Shown here piece by piece: positions 21,944 through 34,515 of a stretch of 64,000 nt of DNA. A program made the position numbers and the translations under genes. The stretch comes from Salticus scenicus (lineage: Eukaryota > Arthropoda > Arachnida > Araneae > Salticidae): positions 319,608,244-319,672,243 of the forward strand of contig OZ005652.1 in the NCBI GenBank assembly GCA_963930645.1, in the 5' to 3' direction. The stretch's first letter is position 1. Every line of letters begins with the position of its first letter. The notes under the pieces are model-generated. The model was not told where the DNA came from, did no database searches, and saw only the letters and a program-made list of their open reading frames with translations.

Positions 21944-23535
21944 TATATATATATATATATATTTTAGAATCTGAAAATGACATGCTTTATCCCCTTTATC
22001 TCTGTGAAAAATTGGTTATAATTTTAGAAGCCTAATGAAACCTAATAAAAATCAACATTTTTTTTTTTTTTTTTAAGTTTTAAATTGTATTTCGGAAATT
22101 AAAAGGGTCATTAGTTTCTTATAAGTTTCAGAAAAAACGCTTGAGTGAAAATCCATTGGTAATTAAGCTTTATGACTGATTTTTCTTCTTCTTAACCCTT
22201 TCAGGAGTAAGTAAATTTCGCTCATTCAAAATAAGCTACCACCAGAACTTACAAATGAGTCTAAAGAAAAGAAATAAATTATTTTTTCCCTCCATGTTAT
22301 TAAAGTAAAACTTTGTAGAAAAATTCCAGGATAAGTTTTTGCAGTTGAGAATTAAAATTAGGTAATATCCTACTGTTTCAGAAAGGGTTGGAAAAAGAAA
22401 TGTAAAAGAAAGCTTTCAAAATTGTAAATAAATACAAAGTTTTGTCAGAGTTTTCTAGATTTCCTTAAATCAAGAACTTTTTTCGGCTATTTTCCACAGT
22501 GTGAAAAAAAAAGAAAAAAAAAATGCCCAAAATTTTAAAGAGACAAAGAGAGAGAGAGAGAGAGAGGAGAGAGAGAAAGAAATTTTGCAGAATAAAAATA
22601 TAATCATCGCAATATATAACTCCATTTTCCTAGAAAATAAATTTCCTTAGTCTTTTGTTAGTTACCAACTGTTAAATGTCCTTCTTGAAAACACTTCATT
22701 TTCTAATTCGTTGATTTAAGGTAATCTAGATAATAGCACAACCTAAAACTATGATTTTGAAACAAAAGATAAAAGAAAAAAAGAAAAGAAAAATTCTCAT
22801 TCTAGAATAGAATCACGACACATTCTTTCTAAAAGGGGCGTGTCAAGAACTATTTTTTGAAGTAACCGCCCATAGACTATATCTGAGTAGAAAATTTCCT
22901 GCCGAGGTTCATTCCACTGTAATTAAAGTAATTAGAAAGAACAAGAAAAGTGGAAAGGGGGGAAGATCAGGTGTTTCTAAAAAGAGGGGTTAGATTCATG
23001 TATGGGCGTCTCTTGCAGACTTCGTTTTCTACTTTTTTTTTTTTTTCCTTGCGGGTGTTGCTTTAATGAAGAATTCTTAAAGAAATTTTTTTGGGGTAAT
23101 ATCTATGTAGAACAGAAGTTTAGTAACAGCTTGGTTTTAAAACGAAAAAGAGAGGAAGGAGTTCCTTCGTGCTTGCATGATATATAATTAATATGAAAAT
23201 GTTTTGCTTGTTAGGCATGTATTTTATGTAATTTAGAGAAGATTTCCAGTGTGTTTCACGCTGAGAAGAATTTAATTAATTACATTTTTGTTTATTTATT
23301 TATTTATTATATATAAATAATGACAGTTTTTTTGTATGTAATTATTTGAAGGGCAATGCTGTTGTATACTTATTTTAGAACTTATATGTTTTTCTTTACT
23401 TTACTTTCCTTTTTTTTTTTTTTTTTTTATCAGCTCATTATTTTTGTTTCAATAATATTTTTATTTTTATTAAAATTATAAAATATAGATTATGAAATAT
23501 TTCAACTGAAAATCACTGAACAACCTTTCTCTTTT
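21944..23535. other. AT-rich non-coding, no gene seen
   Basis: Includes a (GA)n run at about 22545-22575 and a T-run at 23031-23047. No RNA gene or TIR pair accepted. Confidence 0.45.
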
Positions 23536-23538
23536 TTT

Positions 23539-24560
23539 ACTTTCTCTTACGAGAAGGAATCGAAAGGGTCGAGAAAGTATTGTTTTAGGGTCAAATTTTC
23601 GGACGTGAGTTTTTGTTATATTTACATGTTCTGAGGTCCCCTGAATACGAAAATCATGTTTTTAGCGAATGGTCTGTGTGTCTGTCTATGTGTCTGTCTG
23701 TGTGTCTGTTATCAGCATATCTCAAGAACAAACAGTAGCAGAAATTCCAAACTCGGTATTCTAAATGTGTATCATATAGGGATACTACAGTACGCTTTTC
23801 GTTGAGATGAAGCAAATGGTTCGTGTACAGGGACACTCAAAATTATTCAAATACATTACGTCTATGGGGGAAATTGCAGGTAAGTAGAGTTTAACATCTA
23901 TAGACTGCACTAAACCAAATGAAACGAATATATATTTTTTGTAATAGATATTTCTGGGGAAAAAACTGGGAAAATTTTTTGGGTATGTAGGAGCCTCGCC
24001 TCTCCCCCTGGGGGGGGGGGGGAATTCCCCCCTCGATGGGAGTAAATTTTCTTGATGGGTATCTTTCAAAAGAGCTTGCCAATACCTTCAAAACGAATGG
24101 TTGAACCATCAATCGGCGATAGTTTAAAATAAAGTTATCGATTTATTTCCTTTTTAACAATTTTTTTTTTGTAATATTGAGAATAAATTCAACTTTATAT
24201 ATATATATATTTAGTGTTATACTACTTCTCTAATATGGAAATCGTCTGCATTATCATAAAAGATAATTTTTCAAAATAATAATTTTAATAAATTATTTTT
24301 TAAAAATAAAATTATTTTTTACTAACCAAATTAAATTCTATATAAATGTAGGTGCATTAATGAAACGGGGGTTTGAGGGGACGGTAGCCCCCTCACACAG
24401 AACTAATTATCATATAAAACTTTTCCGAAGCCTAATTTGAATTGTTTAACACAGGTTTACATAACAGTACTCGTTATCTTACCTCTTAATCTGCAGCCTG
24501 TATTTATAGAATTAAATTTCAGGGTAAGAGAAAGTCGTGTGAGTGACACACCATATTATT
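23539..24560 (-). repeat. Family A repeat, copy 1 (~1 kb)
   Basis: Read on the minus strand, the 5' end is GGTGTGTCACTCACACGACT and then ACTTTCTCTTACCC. The 3' end is GTAAGAGAAAGT followed by an A-run. The 14-base 5' motif is thus inverted at the 3' end, where it also pairs with CTTTCTCGACC to form a hairpin. Internal landmarks are a G/C run near 24008, GTGTCCCTGTACACGAACCA at 23822-23841, a TGCTGATAACAGACACACAG segment and TTCAGGGGACCTCAGAACAT. No open frame. The plan (subterminal inverted repeat, 3' hairpin, A-rich tail) suggests a HINE-like or other non-autonomous element. Confidence 0.8.
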
Positions 24561-24647
24561 TAAATATAAATGTATATATTCTTATTAACACATGAATAAT
24601 TATATTTAAACCAAAACAATTTATGAAAGTCTTTATCTGTTACTTAA

Positions 24648-24952
24648 CACGTTGAGTGCCACGTCAGCCATCGATGGCTGACACTGTACTTTCCGTTTAA
24701 GCCGGGTCAGGGTAAAATATGATATAAATCTAAAAAAAATCACATTGATTTAAGTAATTACTGAAAATTTATTTTAAATTTACTTATTTTTTTATTTATT
24801 ATAGGATTATGTCATCAAGATATTTTAATGGATTTTATTAAAACACGGTAAATAAATATAAAAACACATTGCTATACCACAATACTAGCGCTTCTAAGCA
24901 GCGCGCATGGAATGACAGGGATTTCCTTAAGATTCGCGTGGCACTCAACGCG
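24648..24952. mobile_element. Second piggyBac-like MITE, TTAA-flanked
   Basis: A 305-bp element between TTAA at 24644-24647 and TTAA at 24953-24956. Ends are inverted: CACGTTGAGTGCCACG at the left and CGTGGCACTCAACGCG at the right. A perfect 20-base palindrome GTCAGCCATCGATGGCTGAC (24663-24682) lies just inside the left tip, the same position as the smaller palindrome in 5508-6004. No transposase. Confidence 0.82.
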
Positions 24953-25040
24953 TTAAATATGAACATTTTATACAAAGCATTTTCTTTAATAATATTTTTT
25001 TTTATAAAGTTGTACGTAGTTCATAACACACTTTGCAACA

Positions 25041-25195
25041 TAGATATAGTAATAAGACATAGATTGATCATTGAGAGGGGAAAAGTGATACCTTTTTCAG
25101 TCGGGAAAAGGCGGCCATTTTACTCTCCTGTGGATGTATTTCCCCGAGTGAATATACACGGTAATACGCATAGGTAATTTAGGAAATAAAATTCA
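25041..25195 (+). repeat. Family C repeat, copy 1
   Basis: Closely matches the minus strand of 59660-59817: AGTAATAAGACATAGATTGATC, CGGGAAAAGGCGG and TTTCCCCGAGTGAATA segments in the same order. An inverted pair 34 kb apart. No coding. Confidence 0.7.
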
Positions 25196-25339
25196 TGCAC
25201 TAAAAGAGATTGAAAAACTCCAGATACCCCTTTTTCTTTCTTTTTTCTTTTCGTTTTTTTCTCCTTTCCTTTTATTTATTTATTTATTTATTTTTTAACT
25301 ATACTCTAGTATACTCATGTCTGCACAAAACTGCCTTTC

Positions 25340-25510
25340 TTTCGGCATTTATTATTATTATACTTCTTTGAGATAAAAATCGTCTGCATTCATCATGAAA
25401 AATAATTTTAATAAATTATAATTTAATAAATTATTTGTATTGCGCAAATTTGTATAGTATTATATATGGAATAAAGTCTTGTGGTGTCCACAACATACTA
25501 GTTATATATT
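25340..25510 (+). repeat. Family A' fragment
   Basis: TATACTTCTTTGAGATAAAA, TCTGCATTCATCATG and GTGGTGTCCACAACATACTA are shared in order with 34355-34500, the 3' part of the A' copy. Confidence 0.7.
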
Positions 25511-26210
25511 AAAGCTTTCGTGGCTGCTAACTACATTTAAAAGAATTTTGAGAATTCCATATTATTTACTAATATAAAATCTTAAAAAGTATTAAAATTT
25601 AAAAAAGTATTCCATTAAATATGAAAACAGTAATTATCTCATAATAATAACAAAGCAACTGATTATAAAAATTATATTTTTCATAAATTACTTGAATATA
25701 ACTTATTTGTGGAACCTACTCCATTTCTTTTCATATATTTATTGGAACACTTATAAGCCACAAAATATTTCGGCATTTCCAATATTCATTACCATTCTAT
25801 TCTATTACTATTTTCGAGTTTTAACTCTCTAATGGCTGATGCCAAAAAAACGTTTTCGGCATCAAAAAGCTTTGCTCGTTAACATGGGGATGATAGATCC
25901 AGGGGTCGTACTCTCCTCCCTTTTCTCAGGACACTCTCAGAGATAGGAAATTTCCGCTTTTTTTGCCACCACTAATTTAACCCAGAAATAATTCAGTTAC
26001 ATTTACGCTAATATGCCACGATTATACAGAGAGAGATTATTTTATAAAGATAGTGGTGGCAATAAATTTGAAAATTTCGCATGTATGAGACTGTCCTGAA
26101 AAAAAGGCGGATATTATTTGTTTTTAATTTATTTTTTAATTAAAAGATAAAGCAAGCAAAACTTGAGTAAAACATTACATTTTAAGCCTTTCGGCTCTTT
26201 TTTTTTTTTT
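25511..26210. other. AT-rich non-coding, no gene seen
   Basis: Includes the direct motif CGTTTTCGGCATC / TTTCGGC; no gene recognised. Ends in the T-run (26200-26213) that is the A-tail of the next family A copy. Confidence 0.45.
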
Positions 26211-26214
26211 TTTA

Positions 26215-26971
26215 ACTTTCTCTTACCCATAAGGTAGAGAAAGTATTGTTTTTGGGTCAAATTTTCGAATGCCAGATTTTGTTACATGTTTTGAGGTCCC
26301 CTGAATACGAAAATCATGTTTTTAGCAAATGGTCTGTGTGTATGTCTGTGCGTGTGTCTGTGTGTGTGTGTGTCTGTCTGTCTGTCTGTTATCAGCATAT
26401 CTCAAAAACAAATTATGACAGAAAGTTCAAACTTGGTATTCTAAATGTGTATCATATACGGATGCTACAGTAAGCTTTTCGTTAAGATCAAGCAAATGGT
26501 TCGTGTACAGGGTCAATCAAGAGAATTCTAATACATTGCGTCTATGGGGGAAATTGCAGGTAAGTAGAGTTTAACGTCTATAGACTGCACTAAACTAAAT
26601 GAAACGAATATATATTTTTTGTAATAGAGATAGTTAACTGGGAAAAAAATTATGCATGCAGGAGCCTCGCATCCCCCCCTGGGGGAGATGCACTAAACCA
26701 AATGAAACGAATATATATTTTTTGTAATAGAGATAGTTAACTGGGAAAGAAAAATTATGCATGCAGGAGCCTCGCCTCCCCCCCTGGGGGGTGAAGTCCC
26801 CCCTCGAGGGGAGTAAATTTTCATGATGGGTATCTTTCAAAAGAGCTCGCCAATACCTTTAAAACGAATGGTTGAACCATCGATCTGCGATAATTTATAA
26901 CAAAGTTATGGATTTTTTTTTTTTTACTTTTAACGGAAAAAAAAAAAAAAACTTAGAAAAAAAAAATATCG

Positions 26972-27004
<33 letters not shown>

Positions 27005-27370
27005 ATTGAGAATAAAATGGACTTTTTTTTTATATTTGCTGTTATACTACTTCTCTAATATGGAAATCGTCTGCATTATCATAAAAGATAATTTTTTTTA
27101 AATAATAATTTAAATAAATTATTTTTTTATAACCGAATTAAATTCTATATAAATGTTGGTGCATTAATGAAACGGGGGGTTGAGGGGGGTGGTAGCCCCC
27201 CTCACACAGAACTAATTATCATATAAAACTCTTCCGAAGCCTCATTTGAATTGTTTAATATAGGTTTGCATTGCAGTACTCGTTATCTTACATCTTAAAC
27301 TCCAATCTGTATTTATAGTATTAATTTTCAGGGTAAGAGAAAGTCGTGTGAGTGACACACCAGATTATTT
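26215..27370 (-). repeat. Family A repeat, copy 2, with internal duplication
   Basis: Same ends and landmarks as 23539-24560, in the same orientation. The 3' hairpin is cleaner here: ACTTTCTCTTACC (26215) pairs with GGTAGAGAAAGT (26233). A block of about 110 bp with AAATGAAACGAATATATATT and TGCATGCAGGAGCCTCGC is directly duplicated (26594-26680 and 26697-26785), making this copy longer than copy 1. Contains (GT)n at 26342-26388 and T-runs near 26975. Confidence 0.85.
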
Positions 27371-27820
27371 TTCTTCATTTAATACAATTCTCCAGAGAGA
27401 AGACTAATTCCCATAAATTATTATAAAAATAATATTGCATTTTTTTTTTTTTTTTTTTTTTAATAGATTTTCTCTTTTACATAACTTTCTTTGCAGTTTA
27501 TTACATAACCTCTAATCACCTTCATTTGCGATAAAATGTGTTTTATTTACAAAACAATCTAACTTTTAAAAGGAAATATAAATTTTAAAAAGAACCTTCA
27601 AAAATAAGGAAAGCTATCTTCTGCGTAAGAGAACGCCGAGTCAATATCAAAAACCAAAACAACAAAAAGGGAAAATTCGAGTTTTTTGTGCAATGTGGTC
27701 ATCTTAAAGTATGTAAACTTCTAGACATATTTTTTATTTGATAACAAAAACTTTTATTTATTTATTTTGTTTTCTCATGTTTTTAAATCTAAATAAATTT
27801 TTGAAATATTCGATAGATAT
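27371..27820. other. AT-rich non-coding, no gene seen
   Basis: T-run at 27440-27461, otherwise unremarkable. Confidence 0.45.
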
Positions 27821-27824
27821 AATT

Positions 27825-28070
27825 TTAAATTGGGTACAGACTTAAACCTCAGCCAAGTGTCATTGAATTCCGTCCAGCCGTTATCATGTGATATCCGGAC
27901 AAAACAGCGTTACAAACATACAGACACAACGACCCCTCCCCCTCTTCTCCGACACACACAAACAGAAAAATTTCTGAAGTCATTTTTAGCTTTTATGATG
28001 TGCAAAACGTGAAGTTATCGCAAAATTTTTTGATTTCGAAAATTTTCCAGACAAAAGTCTGATTTTATTA
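27825..28070 (+). repeat. Hairpin-class repeat fragment
   Basis: TTGAATTCCGTCCAGCCGTT, ACAAACATACAGACACAACG and GAAGTCATTTTTAGC, then GATTTCGAAAATTTTCC. The same order of features (CAGAC run, GAAGTCATTTTT, CGAAAATTTT) marks the 3' portion of families A and M, so I take this as a related element fragment. Confidence 0.5.
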
Positions 28071-28310
28071 ATATAGATTTAAAATTTTTCTATATTTTAT
28101 TTTGAAGATGTAAAATACAAAATTTTACTACGTAAAATTTTCTGTTTTACAACTTTAAAATAAATGTGAAAATTTTTATTTTATTTTATTTATTTATTTA
28201 TTTATTGTTATTATTTAAGAAAGGTGATTTAACGATCATGAATTTTATGAATGTGGAAACGGAATTTAAAAATATACATTATATAATGAACAAAGAGGGG
28301 TGGAATTCCT
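28070..28310 (+). repeat. Foldback family P, partial copy
   Basis: Contains the centre and right arm of the palindromic family: TATTTTATTTTGAAGATG, then TTTAACGATCATGAATTTTA and GAAACGGAATTTAAAAATA, as at 59390-59415 and 45010-45080. The left arm is missing or heavily diverged. Confidence 0.6.
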
Positions 28311-28442
28311 TACAGGTTAATATGGAGTTTGGCTTACCTTGTTGCTTGTTCGTAAAGAGTCCTAATCTTTAATAAATTTTAACTGCATTATGACACCATT
28401 AACCTTTTGACTACTGATGAGACATATACGCATACGTCCCAC

Positions 28443-28717
28443 AAGCTACCTTCAAACTCTGGCAACATACAGAGCTTCAAAAGTCACAAATTATTCATTG
28501 TCCGAAAGTGACCCTTGAAATGTTGCACACATTTACAATGAAGGACATTACTTTTTATTGTTCTTTTACAAAAGAGACCCCCTTCTCATGCAATTATCGC
28601 ACTAGGAGGTTTGTGAGCTTCGATTCCAGAGAGCGTCGATCTCCTAAACCACATCAAAGAAATATCAATAGAGCCGCACTTGCAGCTTTCTAAGTTGCCA
28701 GAGTTTGAAGGAAGCTT
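28443..28717. mobile_element. Inverted-repeat element, 275 bp
   Basis: CCTTCAAACTCTGGCAAC (28449-28466) is exactly inverted at 28694-28711, and the match extends to about 24 bases with one mismatch. The interior is slightly GC-richer than its surroundings and has a 61-codon open frame without a recognised domain. No clear target duplication, so the superfamily is unknown; a TTAACC at 28399 may belong to a larger element. Confidence 0.6.
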
Positions 28718-29029
28718 TAGATTGCTACAGTATTTACTAGTTAGACGTCGTCTGCAATTTACTACCAAATTTACCTATTAGATTTTAATCTGCAATTTAA
28801 AAACCATTAAAAACTTCATTGAAAATAAATATGTCTAATTTATGAACTATTCATTCCCTTATAAATGTAGACAACGTAAAAGTAAAAAAAATAAACTAAT
28901 AATTAAATTAAAAGTTGAAATTTAAAAATTCGTAATTAAAAGTTTAAATAAATTTTGTTTTTAATAAATTTTATCAACATATAAGAATTTTAAAGGATCC
29001 TAAAAATATTTACTCTTTACGTAAATTAG

Positions 29030-29530
29030 AGTGCTCATGGACAGACGACAGATAGAGACAGGAAAATTATAAACATGTTTCAATTTTCTTGGAAAGTGTA
29101 TGAAAAGCGCAACACAGCCTATATGCATTTTGAGCAATTTCTTCTCATATTAATAACGCACCTAAATATTTTTTTGTGGTTCTTAAAATTATGCTCATTG
29201 TACCACATTCTGTAGGAAACATGTTTTAGTGCCTTTGAATAACGAGTGTTAATTTAATTAAGTTTTGTGCAACATAAAAATATAAATATATATTTTAAAG
29301 AAGTATCTACTATACACTGTCACGTATCGAAATTTCTTTGCAAGTCACTATTATACACAAACCAGTTGTGATATTTATGTCATTTTCACTTGACAGCTAT
29401 AGTATTCTCAAAGTAATTATAGAAATAAGAGCTTAAACATATAGAGACGGATAGACGAACCGAGTTCGTAAACGCTTTTCCCATTTTTCGGAAAATGTTA
29501 ATAAAATAAGTAGAAATAGAACATTGACCT
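29030..29530 (+). repeat. Diverged family D copy
   Basis: Carries GGACAGACGACAGATAGAGA, TTGGAAAGTGT, AACCAGTTGTGATATTTATG and a second GACGGATAGACGAACCGAGT, the family D order, but is heavily diverged. Confidence 0.5.
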
Positions 29531-30585
29531 TAACCGATGAAATTGATCTGTAGTTTTGTGTATCATAAATATTTCATACATATTGCAATAACGCTTTGTT
29601 CTGAATCAAATATTTGTTGTTCAAAATGAACGATTTAATAGAAGAAAAATATTTGTTAAACAAAGAAATAGGGCTTTAATCGTCTAATATTTCCTTTTAT
29701 TTATTTTTCTTGTGAGATTATTATTGTTATAAATTCCAAATAATAAAATAATGCAGTGTGATAATTTAAAAATAAGAAGGTTTTTTTTAAAAAAAATGAA
29801 ATAAGATTGTTTTTTGATAAATCACCTCTTCATGGAAATGATTTATGGCTTTCACGGTCTGCTGTTCTTGTTGCATGGTTATTATGAGAAATGCTTGGAA
29901 GAAAAAAAAAACTGAATCGTTATATGTACTATATACACTAAGCGACAAAAAAAAAAAAAAAAAAAAAAGCCGCACTTGGATATTTTCCTTTTTGCCTTCT
30001 ACAACCTCCAATTTTATCGTTTAAAAAGCAAATTTTCGGACAGATTTTATTATGTTGTCTTTCACATACACTTTAGCTTTGAGTCCAGTGTTGAAAACAA
30101 AATGCAATTGTCAGGAAAATTGTAATTTTAGAAATTATTTCAAAAATGGTAAGAATAAAACAGTTCACGATGCCACAAAAAGTATTAATTTTTGAATGAA
30201 AATGAAAAAATATTTTAATACGTGAGATGGCAAAATAATTAAATGTTAACGAAATATTGGTAAAAGGGTTTTTAGAAAGATATATTTTAGTTTTTTTGGC
30301 CGTTTAAACTGGAAATTTGGTTTTAGGCAGCCATGTTGTTCATCGAAGCGAGATGACCGTAAGTTAATAAACCATTGCTTATAAAATCGGTTTAAATAAT
30401 GCAGAAAAGAGTTTTTGTGTGCAGAGGATTTTTTGTTTTTCAAGTTTCACAAGAATTTTTGTTTTTTCCTTTTTCGGTGGAAATAAATTTACGACGAAGC
30501 AGGTTCGATAAATTTGCCCAGAGGAATCTATGGGAACTGCATCCACGAATTTTGATGTGTGGGTTAATTATTAGCATGAAATACG
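29531..30585. other. AT-rich non-coding, no gene seen
   Basis: A-run at 29947-29968. Short open frames on both strands near 30250-30630 lack domains and are counted as chance. Confidence 0.4.
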
Positions 30586-30589
30586 AACT

Positions 30590-31345
30590 ATGACGGGATG
30601 TTGCGAATTTTCCCCCTTTTCCCCACATGAGAGTGTATAGGGGGGGGGGGCAGTTTTCCAGGCGTAGCTCTGTCTCAAATTATTTCAGGACGACAATTTT
30701 TTGGAATCTGTTTTGGCTATGTGTACCCAGCACGCATTATAAAGGGATTTTACGAAGTGTCCCCCTTCCCCCTCTTGCGGATGGGGGTAAAGAACACGTT
30801 TCTAACTGTAACTTTCTTCTAGAGAAAAGTGATTTTTCGGTGTATTAATTGGTTATATGTGCCTAAAACACTTTATTATACACTGAATTTTGTAAAATTT
30901 CCCTCTTAAAGGGGGGGCGGGGGTTGGACAAAAAACACGTTTCCAAGCATAACTCCATTTCAAATAATCTCAGGAAAGCAATTTTGTGTTATGTGGGTGT
31001 ACAAAGTTTACACAACTACACGAACTATAAATTGATTTTGCGAAATACCCCTCCCCCCCCACCTTCCTCTGAAAGGCGGAAAAAACGCGTTTCCAATAGT
31101 AACTCTGCTCTAAATTATGTCAGGAATGTGATTTTTTAATATATATATGCACACTATAAGGAAATTTTGTACATTTTCTTCCCTTTGGGGGGGGAGAGGG
31201 GGACTAAAATGCTAAGAATTTTTATGGATTTCTATTAATCCTTTTTTATTATTATTTTATGGGATTTTTATATTTATATGTTGTATGTAATTTCGATAAT
31301 TAATTTAAATATAGTGATTAGCGGGCGACGCCTGCTAGTATATAA
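30590..31345 (-). repeat. Family E element with ~145-bp G/C-tract units
   Basis: Four units follow each other at 142-149 bp spacing, each with a C-tract, a G-tract and an AACACGTTTCCAA-type block then TAACTCTGTTCCAAATTATTTCAGG-like sequence (30651, 30793, 30935, 31084). The right end is CGGGCGACGCCTGCTAGTAT, the inverse of the CTAGCAGGC terminus at 1990, 15931 and 39475. So the element is read on the minus strand. No coding. Confidence 0.7.
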
Positions 31346-32058
31346 TTATAACAATATTTATATATACATAGCTGTAATAAACGATTATAGCAAAAGTATT
31401 TCTAAAGCATTTTATTTCTAAATTTGTATACATAAAAAAGACAATGGTTATAATGGCGCCCATATATAGCATATAGTATATATATATATATATATATATA
31501 TATTTAATAAGGTGTTCTCTCCATATTTTCTATATTCCAATTTTTATTATAATACTATCCCGTATTATAGGAAAATATTAAATAATTCATGAATCCTGCT
31601 TGATTTTATTTGCTTTCTTTTAATTATAATACGTATTTGTCTATACACGTGTAAATATTACGCAATTGAATTAAATTCTTCATTTTCACTTTGCACAAAT
31701 CGCAACTAAAACACATTTATAAAAAAAAATTTCTATCCTTACAACTGTGGCGTCTTTTTTTTTTTTTTTTTTTTTTTTTTAAGTTTATCGTACTCTTAGT
31801 AACAAACCTTTTTCCGCAGATTGAATGAAATAGCTAATGTGTTTAATACATAAATAATCTAGTAGACTAATTATGAATAATTTAAGAAACTAATAATAAT
31901 TAGAATAATAATAATAATAATGAGTAATTTAAAGTCTTCTTAAGGAAAACGTGTTTATTACTATTTAATGTTTTGAAATATTATATAGTAATAAAAATTT
32001 ATTAACTAACAGATATGTATAATACATACGTACACACATCTATATCTATATCTATGTA

Positions 32059-32131
<73 letters not shown>

Positions 32132-33030
32132 TCAACGGAGAAATAATCACTAATATTTATTAATGATATTATTTTATTTCTGTTTTGAAAATAAACTGCA
32201 ATGCTAATATTATTTATTATTCTTCTGAATATTTACTGAAGCGTAAATTTTTACTGTAATATGTACCAAAATCTCATTTTACATCTAAGTTATAATTTAT
32301 GAGTTCTTGCGGTTATTTTGTATGGATTTTGTAAGGAGGTCATCACCAAAACATACAACTCTGAAAGTGAAAAAGTTCAGAAGAAATTCTGCTGTATAGT
32401 TATTCTTATTCTTTCCTTCAAATAAGCATCAATCTCAACTTCATCATTAACTTTTCTCTATAACAATCTATAAAAACAAGAAAAATAAAAAATAAAATAA
32501 GTGCATGTAACTGACCACTCCGCCCCCTCTTGTGGCCTATCCTCCCATCTCCCTTTCCTTCTCCGTTTTTTCCTCACTTTAATTAGCGTAATTATAAAGC
32601 TTACGTCCAAGGTTTGGATGGGACATCAACCCACCACCTGTCCAAATGGAGACGGAGGATGAATTAGGGTTATTGGGATCTGTGATGGTTGGCGCTGTAG
32701 AAAATCTCGCCAAGTGCTAAAAGTGAAGTGATGCAGCTTTTGAATGGGAAGAAGGAAAAATCTTTCCGATTTAAATGTGGCAGAAACAGACATTATTTAA
32801 TTTATTTCTGACTTTAATGGGGGTCTATTATTGTATCTATTATTTTTGAATCATAATTTTCAAACATTCTATTTTCTTGCTTTCCTTCTTTTTTTTTTTT
32901 TTTTTTAATTTCATAAAACAAATTATGTATGCTATTTGGTTGTAAAACTTATTTTATTTCATTATGTATTCTCATAATTATTTTTATATCCTTTATTTTG
33001 CAGATAAAAAACAATTTTCAAACATTTTTA
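31346..33030. other. Non-coding, microsatellites and a GC-richer island
   Basis: Has (TA)n at 31476-31502, T-run 31755-31780, (CT)n at 32058-32083 running into (TA)n to 32127. At 32515-32720 the base composition becomes more balanced (CCACTCCGCCCCCTCTTGTG to CTCGCCAAGTGC) without an open frame or pol III box; possibly another SINE or a unique element. Confidence 0.5.
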
Positions 33031-33033
33031 AAT

Positions 33034-33075
33034 GAAGGATCATTTTGTCCTTTAGTGAGGGTAAAATGATCCTTT
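33034..33075. repeat. Short perfect hairpin
   Basis: AAGGATCATTTT (33035-33046) and AAAATGATCCTT (33063-33074) form a 12-bp stem around a 16-base loop. GGATCATTTTA recurs at 33243. Function unknown. Confidence 0.6.
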
Positions 33076-33675
33076 GGACCCATTTTCAAAAATGTATTTT
33101 TTTTTTTTTTTCGTTACTCATTTTAAGTTTAAAACATTATTAATGTACGTTTATAATTCAAAATATAGTATAAAACACATGAGCAAGGGGCCAAAGTTTT
33201 ATTTAAACATTTATGTTGTTTTACACAAGTTTTTCCCTTAAGGGGATCATTTTAGGCCACCTTCTCCTACTTATTTATTTCCTCAACTAAATTCTTTTTT
33301 CTACCTTTTTTTAAATAATTATTGTTATTAAAATAATAATGATAATAACAATAAATAAAAACTGTGTTTAAGCTGCGTCAGCCTGTCATTTGTAGTATAA
33401 AGTTTCTATAATGTTATCAGTAACGATCACCTTTTTTTTTTTTTACGCAGTATGTTTCAGTTTTTCAAAAATTTTCCATTTGCTTGAATTCGGCTAATAA
33501 GAGGCGTTCCCTAGAATTTCCACAATTTTCTAATTGAAAAAGATGACATGTCACGTACAAGTTATTTTTAGGTATATTTTTTGGTTTTTATTTACGAAAT
33601 CTATAATTATAATGTCAAAATAGGAATTGAGGTAATTTTTACTTTATATTTGAGGTATTTAAGAATTGAGGCACT

Positions 33676-34515
33676 TTCTTTTATATAGAAAGAAAGAAGA
33701 AGAAAGTATTGGATTCGAGAAAATTTTCGAACTCCAGTTTTCGACAGATTTACATGCTTTGAGCTGTCCATAACACAATTTGACTGTTTTTAGAAAACGT
33801 CTGTCTGTTGTTCATATGTGTGTATCACAAATTTTGTGGGCGCCGTATCTCATGAAGCAACGAACGAAATTTAACCAAACTTCGTATTTTGTTGGACCCT
33901 GACCTAAACTGGCGCTGATTATGTTTGAATATTAATCACTCAGCAGGTGGCGCTGCAATCCTACTTTTTCAAAATTTTAATATGGCAGTATAAGACAAAA
34001 TTTCGTATAAATGTACATAATGAGAGTTATTTTTAACGCGTGATTGTAAAATTAAAATTTATAATAGTAGTAGTAAAGTAGGAAAAAAAGTGTGGGCATA
34101 TAGGATGATCACTCCTCCAATCAGGTGGAAGTACTCCCTCCTCCCCTTCCGTGGTTGTACATTTTCAATATGGGTATATTTCGCAAAAAACTCGTCAGTA
34201 CCTTTAAAATAAAAGTTTAAACCATAGATCTGTGATATTTAAAACAAAAATATCGATTTTTCCCCCATTTTTAGCGCTTCCCCCCCCCCCCCCAAAAAAA
34301 AAAAGTTCTTCGATGTCGGCATAAAATTGACTCTCTTCCATCATTTAATGTATTATACTTCTTTGAGATTCAAATTGTCTTCATTCATCATGGAAAATAA
34401 TTTTAATAAATAATAAATTAATAAATAATTTGTACTGCTTGAATTTGTATAAGATATTATATTGAAGAAAGTCTTGTGATGGCCACAACATACTACTTGT
34501 AGTTTTATGCGAAGC
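33676..34515 (-). repeat. Family A' repeat (A-related)
   Basis: Same order as family A in the same orientation as copies 1 and 2: AGAAAGTATTGG at the edge, GAGAAAATTTTCGAAC, a CTGTCTGTTGTTC run, GCCGTATCTCATGAAGC, CTCGTCAGTACCTTTAAAAT and AAACCATAGATCTGTGAT. The 34355-34510 part matches 25340-25510. Distinct insertion of CAGGTGGCGCTGCAATCC. A diverged subfamily; no coding. Confidence 0.65.

Noticed and set aside
22190..22395. Possible piggyBac-like pair: TTAACCCTTTCAGG and AGAAAGGGTTGG
   Set aside because: The right side lacks TTAA and the inverted match is short and imperfect.
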